The notes below the pieces were generated by a model. The model made no database searches, was not told the origin of the DNA, and saw only the letters and a program-made list of their open reading frames with translations. A stretch of 64,000 nt of DNA from Nymphaea colorata (Eukaryota > Streptophyta > Magnoliopsida > Nymphaeales > Nymphaeaceae): assembly GCF_008831285.2 (NCBI RefSeq), contig NC_045147.1, positions 892,001 to 956,000 of the forward strand, read 5' to 3'. Below, piece after piece: positions 1 to 10,844 of this stretch. Position numbers and translations under genes: made by a program. Position 1 is the stretch's first letter. Each line of letters opens with the position of its first letter.

Positions 1-2117
1 GATGAAGAAAGGAGGCAGACTTAGACCTTCACTTGGGGGATCAGATTTCCTCATGTCCACCTAAAATCATATATATTTAGTGAAATTATCCATGATTTAC
101 TTTCTTAGATTTAATTCACAAATATTTCAATACCTAAACAATGTATTATTCATGTTATCAAATGGTCGTTTTGAGTTATTGTGGGTGACATTCCTGCAAT
201 TATGTTTAACGTTAATAATGTATTTAGCAGTGGTCGAAAAAATAACCTTAGGTTAGTTCCTTCACCCTTTGCTTTAGGCAACATTCTTAAGCCAACATAT
301 TGAAAATTTTTTACTTTGACTCAATGGTTGAATAGAAGCATGGTACATTACCAAGGAATAAGGACAAAATATTAAAGCTTGAACTTTCATATTGTTAGCA
401 GCCAAGTTGGTAACTATGATTGATAATAAGTACTAAACAGCATTGACGGGCAAATCTACGAGCTTTCACCAATCTAAGATTGTTTGATTTATTTGACAAC
501 CACATCTTACCCAAAATTTTAGATTGTTATTGTTGAAGAGATCTAGAGGCACTGATCTGAAATCAAGATGCACGTAGATATCTTTATAATTAAGAACATA
601 AAGGATGGTACATAGATATGACAAATGCCTAAACTAAGAATCGAGTTCATTTTAGATACCATCTACTTTTTAGTTTTTGCTTCTTTCTTTTCCTCGGATC
701 TGACGTTACATGGGCAGGTGGATTGGGGAGGTCATTATAATGAAAGGCAATCAAATAATCAATGTTTTTGATCAATCCCAAGTCTTAGGAACATCATGTT
801 CAAGATGTTTGACAAGATCGTTGACCAAAATACATAAAATTGCTTAGCGTTGTTCTAATGTTGACTGTCTTGAATGTTCTTGCACTGCTTCTAAAAGTAT
901 GCCTCACGCTCTATATTGGGTTCGATTTATAGGGAAAAGATTCACGTTTTATCATAGGCAACATCTTTCTTTCCTATATTAGATGAAATCTTTGATTGAT
1001 CCCAAGATTGTCGCCTTTCTTTATCTTCAGATCTTACTGCCTTTTTCATCCGATCATAATATTCAATTAGCAGCTCTTCATCCGTTTTTTTATTGTCGTT
1101 ATCTTCTCCAACGGATTTGTGGCTCTTACCAATTTCCTTAACACCCAAGTGTTGAAGGTCATACCGTTCCTCCTATTCTCTCCTAGGTAGCAAACTTGCT
1201 TATGGTACTTCAGGGTAGCACTTCTCCTATACTTTAACTTGCATACTAACATCTTACTTTTACAACATAAAAAGTTAACATGAAATTTGAAACAGATATG
1301 GGTCGTCTGCCAACCCCTACCATTAGTCCGCCAACATAAAATCTCTCGTTGAAAACCACACATTATACTGCAGGGTGTGCATAGCACAAATAATATATGT
1401 ACACTCTCCTCAATGATCCTAACTTTGTAGAAGGGGTATGTATGAGGTTTAGTTGTTCAATAGAGAGTTCTGGCTATTATCTGATGGTTGTTATATTGGT
1501 TTTTGAATTGAATCTGTCAGGGAAAAGACTCAAAAAATGGGCTGAATCAAATTGAAATCCGAATTGTTCGTGAAATGGATCAATGAGAGTAAAAATATAA
1601 AAGATGTTTTTATAAATAAAATTAAAATTAGAAGATGAAAAATGCATTGTCCCAAGCATAACATGTTCATGAAGTAGTATGCAAAAACACGCTTGAAAGT
1701 CTGAAGGAATGTGAGAAAAGCGACCCACGTTTATATTGTACATATGGAGCTTCCACAAAAGGGAAAAAGTCATGAGATTGCCATATTAACTCCGACGTGG
1801 GGATGGTAACGGGGTAAAACTCATGCGTTCTTCTCCTCGTCTGGTTTTGGAGCGGTTTGCTGTGATTCAGTTTGATTGCATATTTTTCGTTCCCTATTCC
1901 ATCGATCAAAAGCCAAGCACAGTGAGAAGGAGAAACAAATCCCACTATCTCCAAACAACCTCATATTTATTTGGTATTGAACGGCCAAATCGATTTCCAC
2001 TGCTGGGGATTTCTTTCTTCCAGTTATCGGCTGCATCATCGAGTGAGCAGCTCATTTTTGTGCGCAAAGGGAAAATGGTCCACTTGTTTCTGTCTCAAAG
2101 GACTTGTGATGATGATA
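1..2117. other. No recognisable gene; upstream flank of decayed gene
   Basis: This is AT-rich sequence mirrored at 50120-52236. Short open frames occur, for example 942-1148 on the minus strand, whose lysine- and glutamate-rich peptide I do not recognise. The stretch at 1971-2117 is open in frame with the ATG at 2118 but reads like 5' leader sequence. No RNA gene or recognisable element was seen. Confidence 0.5.
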
Positions 2118-5100
2118 ATGGCGACATTGACATCAACGCCGGCGCCGCAAGCGGGATGGGGTTCACTTCTTGAAGAGCTGGGTTCCCTTCTACGGCAAGT
2201 AATTGTCGCCAACGGGCGGGCGGAGTCTCGTTTGTGGCTGTGCAACACCATTGCAAGCATAAATTCGATTGGGCCAAGAGAGCAGTGGGTGCTATTCAGG
2301 AAACTATTGGAATCAAGCTCACAGAGGCGTCGAATTGCAGCCCAAGTTTTGCAGTTGGTCTTCGAGAAGAAGCCAATTGCTTGCGAAGAAATGTTACATG
2401 CTGGAGAAGTTTTTTAGTGGTAATTTTTAAATGGTTGCTTTTAAGATTTATGCTTTTGGTTATTCCTACATGCATTAACACAATGTTTTTGTTTCGGGTG
2501 CTTTTTCCTCCTCTCAGACGAATCTTGATTTGGGATGTCGCTTTGGTCCTTTGAAAAAGCGCAGAAGTACTAAAACTGAATTTTGTGCAAGCTTTTGCTT
2601 CAAGTTTCCCCCTTTTCTTGTTGCATTTGATCATTGATTAGTGAAGACCCCCCTTCCTAGTAAATATATTTTGCACGAGCGGGTTCAAGTCTTAGCTCGA
2701 GGGAACTGCTTGCAATTGTTTATGGCATAAGGGGAGGCGTTAAGGGCACATGTATGGCCATTACTTTTCTAAGTCATAGTAAATTTTGGAGAGATGAAGA
2801 AGCGGTCATTTCACTAAAATTATCACAGCCTACCTACTGCCACTGTTTGTTAGTAGCAGTACTCCGTATACTTGTTGAGCTAAAGGCTGAAACTAACATG
2901 CATTTTATATGTACTGACATGCACCAATTTGCCATATGAAACTGTTTGCATCAAGTTAATTTGCTACCTATGGAAGGTGTTGGCTTCTCCATTCTGAGAT
3001 GCCTCTATGTGCTGAATTTGTCTCTTCCAGATGAAGGAATCTACCATAGTTTATCATCAAGTTGTGTATTTGTTAGTTTTCAGTATCTAATTTTAATTTG
3101 TTGCTTATCTAGTCATTTTTCAATGTTTTTTTTTATTTTTCATTTACGATTTTTATCAAAGTATCAGGATTTTTATTTATTTTTTAAAAATTTGTCATCT
3201 TTTTCCCGTTTTATTCCTGAGATATATAACTTTGCCGTTTTATACCCGTTTTTTTTCTCGCCATATAATACCCGTATACGTTTACTTTGGAGGCAGGTTC
3301 ATCATATATGTGTACACATGCATGCACATGCACCACGGTTCCCAATATGATCACCATTGAATTGGCATGGACAAGTTGCAAACTGTGTCAATGTCCAAAA
3401 CAAATAAAAAAGCTCGGAAAAAACATTACTTGAGAAGGGGGAGTCATCTCCAAATTTATACAAGGAGAACTTGAACTAGTTATTGACCAGCTAAGAAAAG
3501 GTCAAGGTCTAATCTTAATTAAAAAAACTGAGGAAAAGAGAAATGTATAACAATAAATATACATAAGAAAATAAAATTACTGGAACAGAAAAACAAATAT
3601 ATAAATCTGCAACGTATAGATGTGTATGTGTGCAACAAAGACATATAGACTATGATACAAGTATTGTACAAAAGTGTGTTTATATTTGCATGTGTGTATG
3701 CATGTATTAACGACTGTGTTCTTGTGCTGAAAATTTGTCGGTACTAGTCTGGCTCTTGATCGTTGCAGCTGCCAATGATTTGTTATAGTTGGTAAATGGT
3801 CTATTATATGCTGCGGGAATAGATTTTTAATTTTCAAACGTACTTTCTTCATGGCTTTTGTACAGGTAATCCAGGGCGCATTCTGCAGTGGTTTGGAAAC
3901 TTTGCTACTTCTGGCAAGTATGAGCACCAGAAGGGAGCTTGGGCAATATCCCAATGTGCTTTCATAAACAGAGACGTTTGCTGGAGGAGCTCAGTGGAAC
4001 GAGAAACATGGTCAATCACTAGCGATGGTTGCTACGAAGCCACACTATTTCCTTGATTTGGATGTGTTGAGGACAGTGGAGAATTTTCTGGAGAACGTCC
4101 CTGATTTTTGGGTATCAAATGAACTTGCAGAGACATTAAAGGATGGGAAATATTTCGTATTGATATGGAGTTCTTCACTGATCAGTTTACCCATTTAATG
4201 TATGAAGAGAATGCAGCAGATGTATGGGCTTCCATTGATGAATTTCTAAATGACGAGCAGTTCTCAAATCTCTGCAACCTTCTCTTGATTTTACTTAATG
4301 AAAGTGAGCTGTCTGAGTTTATGATTCACATACACAAAGTTTGTTCAAATTTGCACTCTAAAGTTTCTTGGCAAACTGAAGGGGCCATTCTCACCATCCT
4401 TTTGGCTTGAAATTTTACTTTTAACAAGTTCACACAAGCTAGCCATTGATGAATTGGTTCTATCAAATGCAGTTATTAATCACGGTCGCCAGTTGCTAGG
4501 TCTTGTACATATTGATGAACACATTGAGGAAAAAGATAAGACCAGTGAAATCCTTTCAAAAATAAATAGGATTCGGGATGAAGCCCAACACTGGTCACTG
4601 ATGTAGGAATGTACAAAAATAAACAGATTGGCAGCAATGAAATTACTTGGGCTTGAATCTTGGGTGGTGCATAGGCATTTGGCTTTGCAATGTAAATCTT
4701 CAGATTCATGGGAATCATTCTTCCTTGCAAATGGGATTGGCTTTTGCAAGTCTGCCACATATTCGCTAGTTGGTCGTGATGGCTCTTCACATAATGGTGG
4801 AAGTAGGACAGGTGATAGCAGTTCAGCCAGAGTTCCTCGAAACATAAAAAAAAGAGACATAGGAAAAAGAGAAAAAAGTACCGTGCTGACTACGACCATA
4901 GTTCCAGTGATGAATTGACAGAAATAGCAAGTTCAACAAGATGGGAAGGATTAGGGTCAGATGGATGTTGGTTGGTCTCAACTGACAATTATTCCTCTCC
5001 CTGGAGCAGTGTATGTATATCTCTTTCCCTAATTTTATTTTTGTGAGATTATTATACTGATGTAAATCATGTTTTCCAATAGAAAAAAGCTCGGGGAAAT

Positions 5101-5525
5101 TCTGGTTGGCAGACTCATGAAGCTTTCATTGTTTGCTTCATGACTGGTTTCAACTTTCAAGCACCTTGTTGAGAGGAAATTTCATCCGTTTATGAAACCC
5201 TTTCTCATGTATAAGCATTTAATTCAAAAGAATTTTACATCAAGTTTTACTGCTCCCTCATGTTTGTTGAGGATGAATTCCATGGCTTATTATAGACTGA
5301 GCAAATTTAATCTGTGCATTCTTCTCTGTCTTCATTTAGCTGTGTATTTTTGCAGTATCCACCTTTATCTTTTCTTTTTTTCTTTTCGTTTTGTTTTTTT
5401 TTTTCCTCTTAGTTTCTTACAGCTACTGCTTTCTCGTGGATGTGATATAGGCTGATCTACCAGAGCACCTGGCAAGACACTGTTTTTCGATCTGGGTGGC
5501 ATGGCTTTGCACAAAATGGTCTTAG
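2118..5525 (+). pseudogene. Decayed plant gene of unknown function, left copy
   Basis: The first exon starts at ATG 2118 (MATLTSTPAPQ...) and stays open to about 2408. A long exon begins after the acceptor at 3865 and ends at the donor at 5011 (GTATGT). The last exon, 5451-5525, encodes DLPEHLARHCFSIWVAWL and then stops. The order of recognisable blocks (NPGRILQWFGNFA, KPHYFLDLDVLRTVENFLE, LMYEENAADVW, LESWVVH, SWESFF, DLPEH) matches, from memory, a conserved uncharacterised plant protein; I cannot name it. Reading through needs frame changes near 3976-3995, 4147, 4380 and 4840, and TAG at 4604-4606 interrupts the conserved block before LESWVVH. The mirror copy shares most of these lesions. 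This copy has one more, GG instead of GGG near 3980. Several lesions are homopolymer contractions, so uncorrected assembly errors are a partial alternative to pseudogenisation. Confidence 0.6.
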
Positions 5526-7190
5526 TCTTCCAGCATACATAAAGTGGGCTTTAGTCTGGGGTTCTCCATTAAATCATATGGAACTTTATCTAGATGTGTG
5601 TTCAATTTTTAGTTTATGAAGGTTTTTACTTTATGGAGTTTGCCTGTAGACTAAGATGCTGCGACATTTCTGTGTACTTACACTGATAATTCCTGCATCC
5701 TTAAGTTCTTGTGCTTATTAGTCAAATTTGTTGAATTTCCTGATAAAACTAGCTACAAATGTCCGTGCAGGAGGTAGAAGACTCCAGCGGTCTTGGCTTC
5801 CAAATTCCCTGTATGAAACATCCAGGGTGCCGTGGCATTCCTTTTTGGAGCATATGCGCAGACCAAAGACAATCATTATAGTGGTGGTGTTTGGTGATAT
5901 TGGTATGGGAGCATTGTAGAGTTTCGTTTCTAATTGCCTGGTGGTGCCCAGTGCAAAACCACATGAATATCTCCTAGTCCTTGCTATCTGAATTAGGGCT
6001 GTCCTTCATTTGATGTCCCAAAAAATATGGGAAAAGGATAAATAAAAAAAGGGAATCAAGAGATGAAGGATGATCATTCTTCAATTAAATGTAGCACATC
6101 AATCATTAGTCTCATCCACATGTTAACTATTTGTTCACGCTACTCTGACAGCAAAAAGTTGTTGCATGAACTTGGTAAGTCTTCTCGTGCATATGGAGAT
6201 CACTTGGAGCTATGGATTCTGTGCACTTCCTGTGACATTTATCAGAGGCTGCTCTTGATAAAACCACATTTCAAAGATTTGTTCCTCGTAGCCTCTCAAA
6301 GGTTCTGTGCTTAGGTTTTAGGGGGCTTGGTTGTTCATACCCATGTAGATTTGCTCACTTTGGCTTGCTTTATGGTCATCCTGCCAAATGCTGCATCTGG
6401 ATTTAACATCAAACAACTAGGTTACATTTTTTATGCATGGAGTTATGGTGCATCCTATTTCGAGCTTTACAGTGGTTTTTGCACAGGTTGTATTGTCTTA
6501 ACATTTATATTTTTCTTTTGAACTTATCAATTCAATTGCTTCTTTTTTCTTGAATAGCTGACACAGTTCCTCTGAAAATATTACTCCTAGCAGAAATTTG
6601 CATTCCTTCTAAAGTAACATTTACAACATTAGTTTCCGAAGCTACAAATACCATATGTTCAGCCATCATTGTGAGATTCAATCTTTATATATTGAAAAGT
6701 CAGCAGCTCATGTTCACCGTTCATGATCATGAAGGTAGTTCAAAATAGTCGAAGAGATCATCCATCCTGTACTCAACCTTATTGACGACGATGGCAACTA
6801 TTGTGTATATATTTAACGCATATTGTTTAGAAAAAGTATTTTAACAGGGTACGATGCATCAAATTAATAATTGGTCAAGAAGAATCACAATGAAGCACTG
6901 AATTCGGTTGAACCACATGGAAAAGAGCAAAATGAAAAAACCTAAACAATAAAAATTCTGAACTAAAGGTGAGCAAACTTTTTCCTTGATATATTAACCA
7001 GCTGCAAGAAAAATCGCAAGGAAGCCTATGAATGAACCAAACCGATTAAGCTATCAAATGGACAGAATTAACCATGTTCGTTGACGGATTCTAACTAGAG
7101 AACAGGCTGCCTTCTTAATGCAAAGTGGTCACGGTTGTTGAACGGGAGGACAAACTAGGATTTTGTTAAATAAGCACGGCTTAACAACAA
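5526..7190. other. 3' flank and intergenic DNA, no gene seen
   Basis: No coding region was recognised. The short open frames at 6063-6314 and 6327-6521 lack family motifs and are probably 3' untranslated or intergenic sequence. It is mirrored at 45044-46709. Confidence 0.45.
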
Positions 7191-7275
7191 GGGGTGGTGG
7201 CGCAGTTGGCCAGTGCGTAGGTCTCATAGCTATTCGAGTGATCCTGAGGTCGAGAGTTTGAGCCTCTCTCACCCC
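7191..7275 (+). tRNA. tRNA-Met(CAT)-like gene with intron, left copy
   Basis: The acceptor arms GGGGTGG and TCACCCC pair over seven positions, with one G-T. The D arm (GCGC/GTGC), the anticodon loop CTCATA with CAT, and the T arm GAGAG/CTCTC are all present. About 12 bases after the anticodon (GCTATTCGAGTG) look like the short intron typical of plant elongator tRNA-Met. The internal A box (TGGCGCAGTTGG) and B box (GTTTGAGCC) fit polymerase III consensus. The T loop reads TTTGAGC instead of TTCGAGC, which removes C56 of the tRNA elbow, so the gene may be a pseudogene or the head of a tRNA-derived SINE. No CCA is encoded, as is normal in eukaryotes. Confidence 0.7.
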
Positions 7276-7393
7276 AATCCTCCACGCTCTCGCTCTTATG
7301 GCCGCCACTCATTTTCCTTTGGGAATCACTCTTATCCCGTAAAAACATTTGCCCCACTCACTTGTTTCTTTTGCCATGGAAAGAGCCTCCACC

Positions 7394-7683
7394 TAGGGCT
7401 GAACACGAGCCAAGCTCGAACTCGGCTCGACTAAGTAAGACCTCGAGCTCGACTCAGCTTGAGCTCGAAAATAGCTTGACTACACTGGCTCAAACTCAAC
7501 TCGATAGTCGCGTGTTGAGTTCGAGCTCGACAAACTCGTTTGATACTTACCCTTACTTGTTGAGCTCGATTAAGGCTCGATCAGTTGAACGAGTCGACTC
7601 GTGAACTCGAGCTCGACTCGTTAAACACATGATGGAGCTCGAACTCGTTTACGAGTCGACCTTGAGTAGCTTGTTCACCCCTA
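7394..7683. mobile_element. 290-bp hAT-type MITE, left copy
   Basis: The ends are imperfect terminal inverted repeats: TAGGGCTGAACACGAG at the left, and the reverse complement of TAGGGGTGAACAAGC at the right. The flanks repeat CTCCACC (7387-7393 and 7684-7690), a 7-bp direct repeat that extends to 8 bp with one mismatch. The interior is dense in GAGCTCG and GAGTCGA words and has no coding capacity. Its termini resemble those of the 728-bp element at 35121, which has a perfect 8-bp duplication, so both probably belong to one non-autonomous hAT family. Confidence 0.75.
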
Positions 7684-7690
7684 CTCCACC

Positions 7691-8782
7691 ATGGTCGTCC
7701 TTATCTCTTCCTCCTATGTGATATGAGCAGGCACATGAACCGGATCGGTTCCACTCCGATTTTGATAGGTATCAGTAAGGACAACATTATGTTAAGACCT
7801 GAAACCTGATCCCAGTCAACTCAGGTTGGAATTTGGGATCAGGTAAGTTCAATATTGTATATGCACAAGGAACATATTCATTAGAAAGCTGGAAGTTATA
7901 TATGTATATGTATATATATATATATGTAGACACACACATAGCATGTAATATTGAATCAATGTCTCAACCTGCTACGCCGACTTCATCATATAGAACCTGC
8001 TTTTTTTGGGGTAGGCCTGACTAAGTTCAGAGCTTGGAGATCACACATGCAATCGCGAATGGTGATACCAATGATTTCAAAGTTGTAAAACATACTATAA
8101 GAAGAAGCATTGTTCAGCAGTACCAGACGATATTTATATTAATATATAAATATAGTTAATCGTAATAAAATGTGTATACTTATTTATATATTTATAAGTG
8201 GTTGATCGGTTCCTACTTTTTTAAAGAACTGGAGCTGTTAGGGTTGGGTTATGATTCGAGTGGGCTGGATTGCTATAATCGTTCTGCACAGATTGATGTA
8301 TAACTTTTAACAGAAAAAGTTACCAGATTCATAGGCAAGTAAATTTTCCAGATTGACAAAATGGTGCTGTGAAATGCTTGAACTGACTAAGAAAATTCGT
8401 TTCAGCCCAAATTTCTATGTATGTGTAAATTAATCAGGATAAAGTAAAACTTCCTGAACTTCAAACGGGCAGAAAATGGTGACTTTTTTTCTTTTTCTTT
8501 TTCAAAATAGCAGCAGCATTCAGAAGTTAGAATCAACGTATTGGTGAAAGATATTCAATGTATATGTACAACAGCGACATACATGATATGGGAAGCCAGT
8601 TAAAGCTGCAAAGTTTCTGCTAAGGCGAAAAAGGTTGCTGCACGTGGAGCTCATACACAGCTATAAGAAGGAAAAACAAAGTTGAATGGAACTAAGACAA
8701 GGTTTTCCTTATCCTACAAGAGAGCACAAGCCCAGTTGCCTATGATCGCCTTGAAGATGAAGTTGATCTGGTTGAGCTACTA
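7691..8782. other. Intergenic DNA, no gene seen
   Basis: This is AT-rich sequence with a short TA tract near 7906-7927. It lies downstream of the NPH3-domain fragment and probably includes its 3' untranslated region. It is mirrored at 43452-44543. Confidence 0.4.
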
Positions 8783-9427
8783 TTACCAAATGGGCTTAGT
8801 TTTGCTAAACTTTGAGGATAATGAACTTAAAAACTTATTAGAGCTTGTTCTCTCAATATCTTGCTTCATACAAGCATGGTCTTTTTCTAAGTCATTTAAT
8901 CTCATCCTTAAACGTGCTAGCTCTAGCTTTAGCTCCCGGTTCTCTCGTCTTAATGATGCATAGTTATCACGAGGGGATATGGCAGCACTGAGAGCACCAC
9001 TACTAATGCGTTGAGACTGATGGAAACTTTGCTGGTCTTCATCTGCATGAGCAGAAAATAAGGCATTCGGGAGTCTTAACTGTTCAAAATAAAGAACTTG
9101 AACAACCGACTGCGCAGGAAGGCGGCTCATTCGTGCACCTGCCTCAGCTGATAATTTCTGGAAATCAATCAATTTACATAGCTTCTTCCGCTCCAAGTCA
9201 GGCAACCCTGGATGGGCCTGCAGCAGGAAAAAAATTGGATTGCTGCTGTGTAAGTACTAAATCAGACAGAACTTGTGAAGTAAATGAAATCACCGGAAGC
9301 ACATGCCTACAAAAGAAACATAAGCTTGTTCACAAGTTGGAAAGAACATCTGACCTTGTTGTCTGGACACAACCCACTTTACAGAACGCAAAGATAATTT
9401 TTACGTATACAAATTTCTAAACATATA

Positions 9428-9498
<71 letters not shown>

Positions 9499-9726
9499 AT
9501 ATATGCAAATTGACTATAGTCTATAGCATACATCACAGACCACCTAAACATAGATCAAAATATTGACGTTTGAAAATATTTAAGAAACAAGATGAAGGAA
9601 AAAAGTGTTTTTCCTTAACTTCTTTAAGGTAGATATCAATGGCTCGATAAAGTCCATCATCTTGAGTACGTGTATGCGCCGCTAAAGCTTCAGCAATTGC
9701 CATGAACCGGTTCTCAGATAGTTGGA
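8783..9726 (-). pseudogene. NPH3-domain (phototropism signalling family) 3' fragment, left copy
   Basis: This is the mirror of 42521-43451; the residue-level description is given at that entry. The last exon occupies 8783-9217 and the preceding exon about 9620-9726, both on the minus strand. The intron between them holds an AT-dinucleotide tract (9421-9503) about 13 bp longer than in the right arm. No BTB domain or upstream NPH3 exons exist before the gap, so this is a truncated gene. Confidence 0.75.
9421..9503. repeat. AT-dinucleotide microsatellite, left arm
   Basis: This is an interrupted run of AT/TA units inside the NPH3-fragment intron. The mirrored tract at about 42744-42810 is shorter, which makes it the largest single length difference between the outer arms. 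Confidence 0.85.
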
Positions 9727-10531
9727 TCTTAATATGTTTCACAAAACCAAACCAACACACAACACAAGGTCCACCATCAATCCGTAGTTTGAAGATGAAA
9801 ATGCAAATCCAGAACTCATAAGCACATAAAAAGCGTTACATATGAATAGGCCACTTCAAAAGAAAGCCCTAACAGTGCAAAGAACCTCAAAATGTAACCC
9901 AAGTGAAACAACGCAAATCTCAGAGCTCTCACTTCCGTTGCATCATTAGTGCCACCATTTGTGACAAAAGTAAGATTACTATTCCAAATATTGTGGAGTT
10001 ACCAGGGCGACCGCAAAACATACCAAGAATCGATATCATCAACCCACTGAGATCGCCAGACTAACGGTGGATGAGATGGAGAAAAAAAAAAAAAGGAGGT
10101 CCTCAACTTGTAGCGTTCAGAAGTCAAAGTTTTAATCATGTTCTCAGAAAAGAAATTAGCTTACTTTTCCATTTCTCTATTTCTTAAAGCATTGTTTTGC
10201 CTTTCAATCAGAAAATTAAAAATCCAAAAAGACCTAGGCAGGGTCCTCACCCGGTAGAAGTCGAAAAAACCGGGACATTGTTTCCTAGAAACTGATACCT
10301 AATACAGGGACATCCAGTGCCGACTCCAGATGACAAGACCACAAGTCATGTAACAGCAACCAAAAAGACCGTTCATTCTCCGGTACAATTGTCTAACAAA
10401 ATTAGGATGCATAATCCCACTAAACCACAACCTTAAACCTAAAAATAAAAATTGTCTGAAGAGGGCATCTAAACTGGCTCAGTCATAAACAGGAGTGCTC
10501 AGAAGGCAGAACAGATTCAAAAGAATAAGAA
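9727..10531. other. Mirror of RPL5 3' flank, ends at contig edge
   Basis: This is the reverse complement of 41709-42520. It corresponds to the 3' untranslated and downstream sequence of RPL5 and stops 11 bp short of the RPL5 stop codon, where the N run begins. No separate gene was seen. Confidence 0.7.
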
Positions 10532-10631
10532 NNNNNNNNNNNNNNNNNNNNNNNNNNNNNNNNNNNNNNNNNNNNNNNNNNNNNNNNNNNNNNNNNNNNN
10601 NNNNNNNNNNNNNNNNNNNNNNNNNNNNNNN
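10532..10631. other. Assembly gap of exactly 100 N
   Basis: A fixed run of 100 N is the usual placeholder for a scaffold join of unknown size. The sequence before it mirrors 41709 and the sequence after it mirrors 34041. The expected content is therefore the mirror of 34042-41708, about 7.67 kb including RPL5. Confidence 0.97.
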
Positions 10632-10844
10632 TAGCGAGAGCTTCAGACTGAAGCCGTCTTCTGCATTCCTCTTTCTCCTGTTCCTCAGAAAACCAATCTT
10701 TATTAGGTTCTCTCTCTCTCTCTCTCTCTCGCGTGTGCGCGCTCTTTGTCCGGCGCGATTTTCATTTCTTTGCTCTGGCTTTCCACCTTCGTTGATTCTT
10801 CTTCTCTTTGTCTATCACTCGCGTAGGTGCCACAAACTTCAAGG

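Larger units (their letters stand above)
1..10531. repeat. Outer left arm of giant inverted repeat
   Basis: This block is the reverse complement of 41709-52236. Mirror positions sum to 52237 near the outer end, 52234 in the middle and 52243-52247 near the gap, so only a few short indels separate the arms. The copy starts at base 1 of the window and may extend further left. It carries a decayed unknown gene, a tRNA-Met-like gene, a 290-bp MITE, the NPH3 fragment and the 3' flank of RPL5. It ends at the N gap, 11 bp beyond the mirror of the RPL5 stop codon. Confidence 0.97.

Noticed and set aside
4480-4918. Overlapping frames of 96-139 codons on both strands
   Set aside because: These are shadows of the decayed gene's long exon; only the plus-strand (left) and minus-strand (right) frames carry conserved blocks.
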